From: Thermus oshimai DSM 12092
GTDB lineage: Bacteria > Deinococcota > Deinococci > Deinococcales > Thermaceae
DNA: 64,000 nt
Direction of reading: 5' to 3'
Assembly (NCBI RefSeq): GCF_000373145.1
Contig: NZ_KB890614.1
Location: forward strand, 1 to 64,000
Shown: in pieces, positions 1 to 6,215 of the stretch
Numbering within the stretch: position 1 is the first letter of the stretch
How the letters are laid out: each line of letters starts with the position of its first letter
Program-made: the position numbers and the translations under genes
Notes under the pieces: model-generated
Database searches by the model: none
What the model was told of the DNA's origin: nothing
Seen by the model: only the letters and a program-made list of their open reading frames with translations

Positions 1-255
1 GGGGGTGAGCTTGGGCTTGGCCCCGGGGTTCCTGTGGCGGAAATCGGCCAGAGCCCCCGGTCCCCCCTCGTTATACCGTTTGACGGTGGCGTGGACCCAG
101 CGAGGGGTGTGGCCGGTGAGCTCGGCGATCTCCCGGGCTCCCAGGCCCCGCTTGGCGTGGTAGACCGCCAGAAACCGCAGGCGGGCCACCGGGTCCTTCT
201 CCTTCTTCACCCTCTCCTTGAGCTCCTGGAAGGTGAGGTGGTCAGCAACCGTCAT
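1..255 (-). mobile_element. IS630-type transposase, N-terminal part (runs off window)
   Basis: This is the first 85 codons of a transposase reading leftwards and cut by the window edge. It begins MTVADHLTFQELKERV and carries a helix-turn-helix of the kind found at the N-terminus of IS630/Tc1-type transposases: AREIAELTGHTPRWVHATVK at about residues 37-56, followed by YNEGGPGALADFRHRNPG. The ATG is at 253-255. The DDE catalytic domain lies outside the window, so the family call rests on the DNA-binding domain alone. Codon use is less GC-biased at third positions than in neighbouring genes. The element end must lie between about 256 and 290, next to a truncated P-loop gene, which suggests that insertion broke that gene. 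I could not define the terminal inverted repeat. Confidence 0.75.
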
Positions 256-267
256 GAAAGAAGGATA

Positions 268-465
268 CTATGGAAAAGGGTATGAAAGGAGGTAGCGCCG
301 CAAGGGGGTGAGGGTGCCCCGTTGGGCGCGGAAGAGAGTGAAGGTTCCCGGAAGATCCCCTTGCCCCGGGTCCAGGTCCAGGAGGTAGGCTTCCTCCAGC
401 TCCTTTAAAAGCCTCCCCGCCAGGGTGCTCTTGCCCACGTCCGTGGGGCCTAGGAGGAGGAGCAT
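268..465 (-). pseudogene. CLP1/Grc3-like P-loop polynucleotide-kinase fragment, truncated
   Basis: This open frame of 65 codons starts with a Walker A motif, GPTDVGKSTL at about residues 6-15, followed by LLDLDPGQGDLPG. That combination is characteristic of the CLP1/Nol9-Grc3 family of P-loop RNA 5'-kinases. Family members are normally several hundred residues long, so only the nucleotide-binding start remains. The frame ends at a TAG a few bases from the IS630-type element, so the rest was probably displaced by the insertion. Its ATG (463-465) follows the TAG of the upstream zinc-ribbon gene by one base, so the two were a translationally coupled pair. Function of the intact protein in Thermus is not established from this sequence. 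Confidence 0.6.
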
Positions 466-466
466 C

Positions 467-1126
467 CTAGGGTCCCAGCTTGCGCTTGAGGTAGGCCAAA
501 AGCTCTTCCAAAGCCTGCCTTAGGGCCTTCTGCTCCTCCGCCAGGGCCTCCAGGGGGTCTTTGCGTTCTCCCGGGCTTAGGGTCTTGAAGAGGAGGGTGG
601 GGTTACCGCAGGCCGGGCAGGCCACCCCCACGGGGTTGGTGCCGGGGGCGTAGAAGATCCGGGCGCTGCACTTGGGGCAGAGGAGGTACTTGGCCCCGGG
701 GACCTCCCCGCGGCGCAGGGCCCCCGCCAGCTCCCGGGCCTCCTCCCGGCTGAAGCCCAGGAAGTAGTCCTCCCCCACCTTCTGGAAGCCCAAGAGCTCC
801 TCCGTGGCCCTGAGGTCCTTGTGCCCCTCGGGCACCTCCCAGGTGAAGCCGTTCCAGCGGAAGTGGCGCAGGTGCCGCCTGCCCGAGAACTCCTCCACCT
901 CCACGATGAGCTGGAGGGCGGGGTCCTTGGGGTAGTAGAAGAGGCGCACCGCCTGGACCCCTTTAAGCTCGGGGCTTGGGGGCAGGGTGTAGCTCAAGGG
1001 GCCCGGACCCTTGGCGGGGTAGCCCACGAGCCGTTCCAGCTCGTGCAGGGTAAGGCCCGGATGGGCCATATCCCCCATGAGGAGCCGTTCCACGTGGCGG
1101 AACGCCGCCTGAAGCCCGGGGTCCAT
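467..1126 (-). CDS. conserved protein with C-terminal zinc ribbon
   Basis: A 219-residue cytoplasmic protein that I do not recognise beyond a C-terminal zinc ribbon: CPKCSARI and CPACGNPT at about residues 152-175. A charged, probably coiled-coil tail of about 35 residues ([19 protein letters not shown]) follows. The N-terminal two thirds has no motif I can name. The start ATG at 1124-1126 has TAAAAT (1133-1138) six bases upstream, which fits a leaderless transcript divergent from the old yellow enzyme gene. It is followed after one base by the truncated CLP1-like kinase, so it may have worked with that P-loop protein, perhaps on RNA. That functional link is inference only. Confidence 0.7.
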   Translation of the reverse strand: MDPGLQAAFRHVERLLMGDMAHPGLTLHELERLVGYPAKGPGPLSYTLPPSPELKGVQAVRLFYYPKDPALQLIVEVEEFSGRRHLRHFRWNGFTWEVPEGHKDLRATEELLGFQKVGEDYFLGFSREEARELAGALRRGEVPGAKYLLCPKCSARIFYAPGTNPVGVACPACGNPTLLFKTLSPGERKDPLEALAEEQKALRQALEELLAYLKRKLGP

Positions 1127-1153
1127 AAGGGGATTTTACCCGATAATGGGGGT
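1127..1153. promoter_or_regulatory. divergent leaderless promoters
   Basis: Only 27 bases separate two divergent ATG codons. Leftwards, TAAAAT (1133-1138 on the minus strand) lies 6 bases from the ATG at 1126. Rightwards, GATAAT (1142-1147) lies 6 bases from the ATG at 1154. No Shine-Dalgarno sequence is present on either side, so both mRNAs probably start at or next to the start codon. Confidence 0.6.
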
Positions 1154-2203
1154 ATGGCCCTGCTTTTTTCCCCTCTGGAACTCCGCGGGCAAAGGCTCAA
1201 AAACCGCCTGGCCATGTCCCCCATGTGCCAGTACTCGGCCACGGAAGGGGGGGAGGTCACGGACTGGCACCTCCTCCACTACCCCACCCGGGCCCTAGGG
1301 GGGGTGGGGCTTGTCCTGGTGGAGGCCACCGCCGTCCTCCCCGAGGGGCGGATCAGCCCCTTTGACCTCGGGATCTGGTCCGAGGAGCACCTTCCGGGCC
1401 TAAGGAAGCTGGCCCGGAGGATTGGAGAGGCGGGGGCGGTGCCGGGGATCCAGCTGGCCCACGCGGGGCGCAAGGCGGGCACCGCCCGGCCTTGGGAAGG
1501 GGGAGGGTCTTTGGGCTGGCGGGTGGTGGGCCCAAGCCCCATCCCCTTCGCCGAGGGCTACCCCGTGCCCGAGCCCTTGGACGAAGGGGGGATGGCTAGG
1601 GTGCTGGAGGCCTTCGTGGAAGGGGCAAAGCGGGCCCTGAGGGCCGGCTTCCGGGTGATTGAGCTCCACATGGCCCACGGCTACCTCCTCTCCTCCTTCC
1701 TCTCCCCCCTTTCCAACCGGCGGGAGGACCGGTACGGGGGGAGCCTGGAGGGGCGCATGCGTTTTCCTTTGGAGGTGGCGGAGGCCGTACGGAGGGCCCT
1801 GCCCGAGGAGGTGCCCCTTCTCGTGCGGGTCTCGGCCACGGACTGGGCGGAAGGGGGGTGGGGCCTCGAGGACACCCTGGCCTTCGCCGAGCGGCTTAAG
1901 GCCCTGGGGGTAGACCTCCTGGACCTCTCCAGCGGCGGGGTGGTCCCGGGGGTAAAGGTTCCCGTGGCCCCCGGGTTCCAGGTGCCCTTTGCGGACGCGG
2001 TGCGCAAGCGGGTGGGCCTGAAGACGGGGGCCGTGGGCCTCATCACCGCTCCGGAGCAGGCGGAGTCCATCCTCCAGACGGGAAGCGCGGACCTCATCCT
2101 TCTTGGGCGCGTCCTCCTTAGGGAGCCCTACTGGCCCCACCGGGCCGCCTCCGCCCTCGGCCTTAAGCCCGGGGTTCCCCCTCAGTACCAGCGGGCCTTC
2201 TAG
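1154..2203 (+). CDS. old yellow enzyme family flavin oxidoreductase (CrS/YqjM type)
   Basis: A 349-residue FMN enzyme of the thermophilic-like old yellow enzyme class. It uses NAD(P)H to reduce activated C=C bonds, and its closest described relative, CrS of Thermus scotoductus, was found as a chromate reductase. Diagnostic features are MSPMCQYSA at residues 21-29 with the class-specific Cys25 that tunes FMN, the substrate-binding region [17 protein letters not shown] near 172-188, RVSATDW near 225, and the phosphate-binding end [10 protein letters not shown]...LILLGRVLL. The ATG at 1154 is chosen because homology begins exactly there and a GATAAT box lies 6 bases upstream. A longer in-frame extension upstream is antisense to the neighbouring gene and is not real. 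The TAG shares a CTAG with the stop of the convergent regulator. Confidence 0.93.
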   Translation: MALLFSPLELRGQRLKNRLAMSPMCQYSATEGGEVTDWHLLHYPTRALGGVGLVLVEATAVLPEGRISPFDLGIWSEEHLPGLRKLARRIGEAGAVPGIQLAHAGRKAGTARPWEGGGSLGWRVVGPSPIPFAEGYPVPEPLDEGGMARVLEAFVEGAKRALRAGFRVIELHMAHGYLLSSFLSPLSNRREDRYGGSLEGRMRFPLEVAEAVRRALPEEVPLLVRVSATDWAEGGWGLEDTLAFAERLKALGVDLLDLSSGGVVPGVKVPVAPGFQVPFADAVRKRVGLKTGAVGLITAPEQAESILQTGSADLILLGRVLLREPYWPHRAASALGLKPGVPPQYQRAF

Positions 2204-2475
2204 GGTCCCTGGAGGAGGGCCAGGAGGGCCTTCCGGTGGGCCTCGTAGGCCGCCCGGCCCTTCGGGGTAAGCCGGACCCAGGTCCTGGGCCGCTTCCCCT
2301 GGTAGCCCTTTTCCACCTCCACGTACCCTGCCTCCTCCAGCTTGCCGAGGTGGCTAGAGAGGTTCCCCTCCGTCACCTTGAGGGCCTCCTTGAGCCAACC
2401 GAACTCCACCCGCGCCCCCTCGCCAAGCCCCGCCAAGAGGGCCATAAGGCGGAGCCGGGTTTCCTGGTGGATCAT
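2200..2475 (-). CDS. winged-helix transcriptional regulator (MarR/ArsR-like, PF13601 type)
   Basis: A 91-residue single-domain winged-helix DNA-binding protein. After an opening helix ([17 protein letters not shown]) come [20 protein letters not shown], a recognition helix-turn-helix at about 27-46, and the wing [22 protein letters not shown], typical of the short HTH_34 type that binds as a dimer. The ATG overlaps the TGA of the upstream membrane gene (ATGA at 2472-2475), so it is the last gene of a three-gene operon whose promoter holds a 29-base palindrome. Autoregulation through that palindrome is a reasonable inference. It could sense a signal through the membrane partner. The effector is unknown. 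Confidence 0.85.
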   Translation of the reverse strand: MIHQETRLRLMALLAGLGEGARVEFGWLKEALKVTEGNLSSHLGKLEEAGYVEVEKGYQGKRPRTWVRLTPKGRAAYEAHRKALLALLQGP

Positions 2476-3023
2476 CGGGTCCAGCGCCAAAGGAGCACCC
2501 CCCCATACCCCAGGGCCAGGAGGCCCAAGAGGCCCATCCCCAGGTGGAAGAGGTCGGGGAAGAGGCGGTAAAGGAGGAGGTCCAGGAGGAAAAGCCCCAC
2601 CCCCGCCCCCATAAGTCCCGGCACCCGCCAGAGCACCCCCGTGTAGGCGTAGCCGAAGGCCACCAGGCTGATGAGAAAGCTTTCCCCTTTTAGGTCCAAA
2701 GGGGGCAGGAGGAAAAGCCAGTGGAGGAGGGCGAAGAGGGCGAGGAGGCTCCAGAGGGCGAAGGTCTGGAGCCCCAGGGGGGTCTGCACCCGCACCCCCT
2801 GCCGGAAGCCCAGGTAGAAGGTGAGGAGGGTCCCCAAGGGGCCGGCGAAGGTCCAGAACCGGCCCCCCAGGGCCTCGTCCCGGGCGAGGAGGAAGCTCCC
2901 CAGGGCCCAAAGCCCTCCCCAAAGAACGAGGGTCCAGCCCCCGAGGAGGGCCAGGCGGAGCCTCGCCTCCCGCTCGGCCTGTTCCGTGGCCGAGAGCAGG
3001 GCCTTGGCTTCCTCGGGCCTCAT
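2472..3023 (-). CDS. multi-spanning membrane protein in regulator operon
   Basis: A 183-residue integral membrane protein of unknown function. The first 25 residues are charged and predicted cytoplasmic (MRPEEAKALLSATEQAEREA). About six hydrophobic segments follow, for example LVLWGGLWALGSFLLA, FWTFAGPLGTLLTFYLGF, LLALFALLHWLFLLP, FLISLVAFGYAYTGVLW and the C-terminal pair ending [10 protein letters not shown]. It overlaps the exported-protein gene upstream (ATGA at 3020-3023) and the winged-helix regulator downstream (ATGA at 2472-2475), so the three are translationally coupled. Membrane proteins paired with small winged-helix regulators often control the regulator's activity, but nothing here proves that. 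I see no enzymatic motif. Confidence 0.75.
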   Translation of the reverse strand: MRPEEAKALLSATEQAEREARLRLALLGGWTLVLWGGLWALGSFLLARDEALGGRFWTFAGPLGTLLTFYLGFRQGVRVQTPLGLQTFALWSLLALFALLHWLFLLPPLDLKGESFLISLVAFGYAYTGVLWRVPGLMGAGVGLFLLDLLLYRLFPDLFHLGMGLLGLLALGYGGVLLWRWTR

Positions 3024-3427
3024 GGCCGCCCTCCGCCTAGGAGAAGCCTAAGGTAGGGCCCCCGCCAGGGGCCTAAGGTGTACCCCGCTCCAAGGCCCAG
3101 GGCCCAGCCCCCTTCGGGGTTTGGGAAGAGAAAGGCCCGCACCCCTAGGTCCAGGAGGAAGCCCCCTTGCCCGGAGGCTCCGCCCCCAAGGCCCAGGACA
3201 GGGAGGGCCAAAAACCCCTGTCCGGGGGCGAAGGGGACCCCTAAGAGGAAGACCCCGCCCCGGGCCTCGAGGCCGCCCCAGCTTTCCCCACCCAGGGCAA
3301 ACCCTTCTAGGAGCCCAAAGCCCCCGCCCCCGCCATGGAAGCCAGGGCCGTAGCCGAGGAAGCCGTACCCCACCGAGCCCGCCAGGGCCGGAAGGGCCAG
3401 GAAGAGGAGGAGGGCTAGCCACTTCAT
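3020..3427 (-). CDS. exported glycine-rich protein, possible small outer-membrane barrel
   Basis: A 135-residue protein with a clear signal peptide (MKWLALLLFLALPALAG; cleavage probably after ALA). The mature part is very rich in glycine, leucine and aromatics (YGFLGYGPGFHGGGGGFG near the start, and a Gly/Leu-rich C-terminus), a pattern compatible with short beta-strands of a small outer-membrane barrel. I chose the ATG at 3425-3427 because GGAGG lies 5 bases upstream; an in-frame TTG 12 bases earlier overlaps that ribosome site. It is the first gene of the operon with the membrane protein and winged-helix regulator, and is read from a promoter covered by a long palindrome. Function unknown. 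Confidence 0.7.
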   Translation of the reverse strand: MKWLALLLFLALPALAGSVGYGFLGYGPGFHGGGGGFGLLEGFALGGESWGGLEARGGVFLLGVPFAPGQGFLALPVLGLGGGASGQGGFLLDLGVRAFLFPNPEGGWALGLGAGYTLGPWRGPYLRLLLGGGRP

Positions 3428-3435
3428 TTTTGCCT

Positions 3436-3464
3436 CCAATAACTTTGTACTACAAAGTTATTGG
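3436..3464. promoter_or_regulatory. 29-base perfect palindrome over a promoter (operator)
   Basis: Two 14-base arms, CCAATAACTTTGTA and TACAAAGTTATTGG, are exact reverse complements around one central base (3450). On the minus strand a promoter runs through it: -35 TTGACT at 3467-3472, a 17-base spacer, and -10 TACAAA at 3444-3449, with transcription expected to begin near 3437, ten bases before the ATG at 3427. The palindrome therefore covers spacer, -10 and start site, the classic position for a repressor site. The best candidate ligand is the winged-helix protein encoded at the end of the operon. Confidence 0.75.
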
Positions 3465-3475
3465 CGAGTCAATGC

Positions 3476-3495
3476 CCCCTAGGCCGCCCTAGGGG
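3476..3495. terminator. hairpin at the end of the MNT gene
   Basis: CCCCTAGG (3476-3483) and CCTAGGGG (3488-3495) form an 8-base stem with a 4-base loop. It contains the stop codon of the MNT gene and lies upstream of the palindromic promoter. No T-run follows, so termination strength is uncertain. Confidence 0.35.
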
Positions 3496-3860
3496 TGGAA
3501 AGGGTCGGCTCCAAAGACCCAACGGGTTTCCCGGCGGAGGGCCTCGGCGAACCGGGGGCTTTTTTGGGGGAGGGCCTTCCACTCCTCGATGGTGTAGACC
3601 AGGGCCTCGGCTGGTACGGGAAGCTCCTCCAGGGGCAGCTGGGCGGGCCTTTGCCAGGGGGGAAGGGGGCTTTCCCTGACGAGAAGGATGAGGTCTAGAT
3701 CGCTTCCCACCCCCGCCTCGCCCCGGGCGTAGGAGCCGAAGTACCCCAAGGCCAAAAGGCCAGGCGGGGCATGGGCCTGAAGCCAGGCCTTTAGGGCGGC
3801 CTCCACCGCTTCACGGTCCGGCCATCTGAGCACGGACGAACGCAAGGATCGAACGGGCAT
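3489..3860 (-). CDS. MNT-type nucleotidyltransferase (HEPN partner)
   Basis: A small nucleotidyltransferase of about 123 residues. The catalytic signature is GSYARGEAGVGSDLDLILL near residues 42-60, with the G-S-x(n)-DxD arrangement of the Pol-beta/MNT fold. In HEPN/MNT pairs the MNT protein acts as antitoxin, in studied cases by AMPylating the HEPN RNase. The start is uncertain: the ATG at 3858-3860 has AGGAGG 9 bases upstream and gives a 50-base overlap with the HEPN gene, while a GTG at 3831-3833 gives a shorter overlap (23 bases) but no clear ribosome site. The pair is co-transcribed leftwards. The RExxLPP region and acidic C-terminus are ordinary for the family. Confidence 0.8.
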   Translation of the reverse strand: MPVRSLRSSVLRWPDREAVEAALKAWLQAHAPPGLLALGYFGSYARGEAGVGSDLDLILLVRESPLPPWQRPAQLPLEELPVPAEALVYTIEEWKALPQKSPRFAEALRRETRWVFGADPFHP

Positions 3861-4197
3861 ACTCCAGGGCCTCCTGGCTTTGTAAGGGGCCATAGTGCTC
3901 TGCGGAGGGGCCTTCCGGGAAGGCGTCGGGGTAACGGGTAGGGATGTAGAGGCTGTCCAGATACCGAGCTTTCTCTATCAGCGTTTCCGGGACCGCTAGG
4001 GGAAGTTCCTTGAGGAGGCGGGCGATGAGATGGCCCCAAGCTTCCTGACCCAGGTGGAGGTGGAGGGCTTTGACGGCCTTTTCCGCTCCTTGCTGGGCCG
4101 CGAAGCAAGCCCACTCGTGGCGGCCGGCCTTCTGGGCGATCTCGGCCATCTCAAGGTCCTTCTCCGCCTGGGCCAGCCAGTCCCTAGCCCGGTTCAC
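3811..4197 (-). CDS. HEPN-domain protein
   Basis: A 128-residue all-helical HEPN protein. The family core is visible: RDWLAQAEKDLEMAEIA at 5-21, EWACFAAQQGAEKAVKALH at 29-47, HLIARLLKEL near 56-65, and YIPTRYPDAF near 84-93. With the MNT gene it forms a HEPN/MNT two-gene module, usually classed as toxin-antitoxin or an anti-phage module. I do not find a clear RX4-6H catalytic motif of the RNase-active HEPN subgroup, so toxic RNase activity should not be assumed. Translation starts at GTG 4195-4197 with TAGACT 6 bases upstream, so the mRNA is probably leaderless and divergent from the quinone reductase gene. Confidence 0.82.
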   Translation of the reverse strand: MNRARDWLAQAEKDLEMAEIAQKAGRHEWACFAAQQGAEKAVKALHLHLGQEAWGHLIARLLKELPLAVPETLIEKARYLDSLYIPTRYPDAFPEGPSAEHYGPLQSQEALEYARSILAFVRAQMAGP

Positions 4198-4222
4198 AAG
4201 CCCAGTCTAGTAGACTTTTCCC
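4198..4222. promoter_or_regulatory. divergent leaderless promoters with mirror-image -10 boxes
   Basis: AGTCTA (4204-4209) and TAGACT (4211-4216) are exact inverted copies around one G. Read leftwards, TAGACT is 6 bases from the HEPN GTG (4197). Read rightwards, TAGACT is 6 bases from the quinone reductase ATG (4223). Two polymerases could not occupy both at once. Confidence 0.65.
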
Positions 4223-5182
4223 ATGAAGGCCATACGGGTGCGGGAAACGGGTGGGCCCGAGGTCTTGCGGCTGGAGGAGCTTCCCACTCCGGAGCTGGGG
4301 CCGGGGGAGGTCTTGGTGCGCCTCGAGGCCATCGGGGTGAACTACATTGACACCTACAAGCGGAAAGGCCTCTACCCCGTGCCCCTCCCCTTCACCCTGG
4401 GGGAGGAGGGGGCCGGGGTGGTGGAGCGGGTGGGGGAGGGCGTGGTGGGGGTGCGCCCCGGGGACCGGGTGGCCTTCGCCAACGTCCAGGGGAGCTACGC
4501 GGAGTACCAGGCCGTGCCCGCGGAGAGGCTCGTCCCCATCCCCGAGGGGCTGGACGCTAGGCTCGCCGCGGCCCTTCTCCTCCAGGGCATGACCGTGCAC
4601 TACCTCCTGGAGAGCACCTACCCCGTGCGCGCCGGGGACCAGGTCCTGGTCCACGCGGGGGCGGGGGGGGTGGGGAGCCTCCTCATCCAGTGGGCCAAGC
4701 GCAAGGGGGCCACGGTCTACGCCACCGCCAGTACGGAGGAGAAGCGGGCCTTTTGCCGGGCTTTGGGGGCGGACTACGCCCTGCCCTACGAGGGCTTCGC
4801 CCAGGCGGTGAAGGCCCTTTCCGGCGGGGGGGTGGACGTGGTCTACGACGGGGTGGGGAAGGAGACCTTCCTGGGGAGCCTCGAGGCCTTAAGGCCCCGG
4901 GGGATGCTGGTCCTCTTCGGCCAGTCCTCGGGGCCCGTGCCCCCCATGGACCCCCAGGTCCTGAACCGCATGGGGAGCCTCTTCCTCACCCGCCCCACCC
5001 TCCACCACTACACCAAAGACCGCAAAGAGCTCCTCTGGCGGGCGGGGGAGGTCTTCCGCGCCGCCCGCGAGGGGTGGCTTCGGGTGGAGATCGGGGCGGA
5101 GTTCCCCTTGGAGAGGGCCCAGGAGGCCCACGAGGCCCTGGAGGGGCGGAAGACCGTGGGCAAGGTTCTCCTACTCCCCTAG
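4223..5182 (+). CDS. qor: NADPH:quinone oxidoreductase (zeta-crystallin type)
   Basis: A 319-residue medium-chain reductase without the structural zinc site. It is expected to transfer electrons from NADPH to quinones or other enones in the cytosol. The N-terminal GroES-like domain contains NYIDTYKRKGLYP near 39-51 and GEEGAGVVERVGEGV; the Rossmann half carries HAGAGGVGSLLIQWAK near 143-158, the NADPH-binding loop, then YDGVGKETFLGSL and the C-terminal GKVLLLP typical of quinone reductases. The ATG at 4223 is preceded at 6 bases by TAGACT, so the mRNA is probably leaderless. Its last 12 bases overlap the end of the convergent sugar-kinase gene. Confidence 0.9.
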   Translation: MKAIRVRETGGPEVLRLEELPTPELGPGEVLVRLEAIGVNYIDTYKRKGLYPVPLPFTLGEEGAGVVERVGEGVVGVRPGDRVAFANVQGSYAEYQAVPAERLVPIPEGLDARLAAALLLQGMTVHYLLESTYPVRAGDQVLVHAGAGGVGSLLIQWAKRKGATVYATASTEEKRAFCRALGADYALPYEGFAQAVKALSGGGVDVVYDGVGKETFLGSLEALRPRGMLVLFGQSSGPVPPMDPQVLNRMGSLFLTRPTLHHYTKDRKELLWRAGEVFRAAREGWLRVEIGAEFPLERAQEAHEALEGRKTVGKVLLLP

Positions 5183-6085
5183 GAAGCGGGCCATCCAGGC
5201 CCTAAGCCCCTCTTCGGGAAGCCCTGCCCCCCGCACGGTGCAGGCCAGGGCCGAGAGGGCCACCGCGCCCCTTAGGGCCTCCTCCAGATCCTCCCGCTCG
5301 AGGGCCCCCAGGGTGGCCCGGCCGTAGCCCTTCCGGTAGAGGAGGGCGAGGAGCCCTGCGGTGAAGGTGTCCCCCGCCCCCACGGTGTCCGCCACCGCCA
5401 CCCTTTCTCCCGGAACCCGAACCTCTTCCCCTCCCCAAAAGGCCACCGCCCCCTCGGGGCCTAAGGTGAGGACCTTAAGGGGGGTGGGGAGGGCCTTCAC
5501 CTCCTCTAAGGGGCTTTCGGGGAAGAGGAGGCGGGCGTCCTCCAAGGAAAGCTTCAGGAGCTGGACCCGTTCCGCGTAGGCCAGGGTGCGCGCCCGTTCC
5601 TCGGGGGAGGGGCTTTGGCGCAGGTTGGGGTCGTAGGAGAGGAGGGCCCCCTCCCCCTCGGCTTCCAGGAGGAGGGCTTCCAACCCCCTGGCGGTACGCC
5701 CCTCCAGGGCGAAGAGGGAGCCGAAGTGCAAGCCCCAGGCCCCCTTGAGCCCCCCGGGCTTTAGCCGGAAGGCCTCCTGGAAGGGCCGGTGGAAGCTGTA
5801 GAGGGCGTTTCCCGCTTCGTCCAGCCGGACCAGGGCCAGGGGCATGGGGGCCTGGTGGCGGAAAAGCCAGAGGTCCAGCCCCCGCGCCCGCATGGCTCCT
5901 TCCGCCCACTCCGAGAGGAAGTCCGCCCCCACCTCGGAGAGGAAGCGCACCGGAAGCCCCATCCTGCTCAAAGCGCTGGCGGTGTTCAGCACCGACCCCC
6001 CCAGGACCCCCCTAAACCCCAAGGCCGCCCCCTGGTCCTCTTCCAGGATCAGGTCCAGGAGCACCTCCCCCACCAGGGCCAGCAT
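5171..6085 (-). CDS. PfkB-family sugar kinase (fructokinase-like)
   Basis: A 304-residue ribokinase/PfkB-fold kinase that phosphorylates a sugar hydroxyl using ATP. The N-terminal GEVLLDLI and GGSVLNTASALSRMG (about 28-42) match the first PfkB signature, and the catalytic anion-hole motif DTVGAGDTFTAGLLALL near 236-252 contains the base Asp. Substrate is not decidable from sequence; fructose, ribose, KDG or a nucleoside are all possible. I used the ATG at 6083-6085, where homology to PfkB begins; the longer open frame upstream is non-coding on this strand. No other sugar genes are adjacent, so context does not help. The stop lies inside the end of the quinone reductase gene. Confidence 0.85.
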   Translation of the reverse strand: MLALVGEVLLDLILEEDQGAALGFRGVLGGSVLNTASALSRMGLPVRFLSEVGADFLSEWAEGAMRARGLDLWLFRHQAPMPLALVRLDEAGNALYSFHRPFQEAFRLKPGGLKGAWGLHFGSLFALEGRTARGLEALLLEAEGEGALLSYDPNLRQSPSPEERARTLAYAERVQLLKLSLEDARLLFPESPLEEVKALPTPLKVLTLGPEGAVAFWGGEEVRVPGERVAVADTVGAGDTFTAGLLALLYRKGYGRATLGALEREDLEEALRGAVALSALACTVRGAGLPEEGLRAWMARFLGE

Positions 6086-6129
6086 GCCCCCATTATTCCA
6101 GGGCTCACCTTCTTGGCTGGAGGAGGTGG

Positions 6130-6135
6130 TATAAT
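6130..6135 (+). promoter_or_regulatory. -10 box (TATAAT) upstream of the aldehyde ferredoxin oxidoreductase gene
   Basis: A perfect TATAAT lies 80 bases before the AOR start. I find no convincing -35 at 16-18 bases. Transcription from here would give a leader of about 75 bases ending in the ribosome site AGGGAGG (6201-6207). Confidence 0.45.
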
Positions 6136-6215
6136 CCCCCCGAACCAGGGCGTGCGTTGGGTTAAAGCCTTCCCGTTTTGCGCGGTCCGTTTCGCCCGTT
6201 AGGGAGGTGTCAGGC

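Noticed and set aside
821-1153. Upstream in-frame extension of the old yellow enzyme
   Set aside because: It is antisense to the zinc-ribbon gene and has no homology; the family N-terminus starts at 1154 with a -10 box at the right distance.
2923-3056. Small plus-strand frames in the 2200-3500 region
   Set aside because: They are antisense to an overlapping three-gene operon with recognisable features and have low-complexity Gly/Pro/Arg composition.
3436-3464. Similarity of the palindrome to the FadR-like boxes (shared ACTTTG and GTACAAA)
   Set aside because: The central parts differ (ACTTTGTA-N-TACAAAGT against TTGACYCRGTWCAA) and the operon has no fatty-acid gene, so I treat them as different sites.
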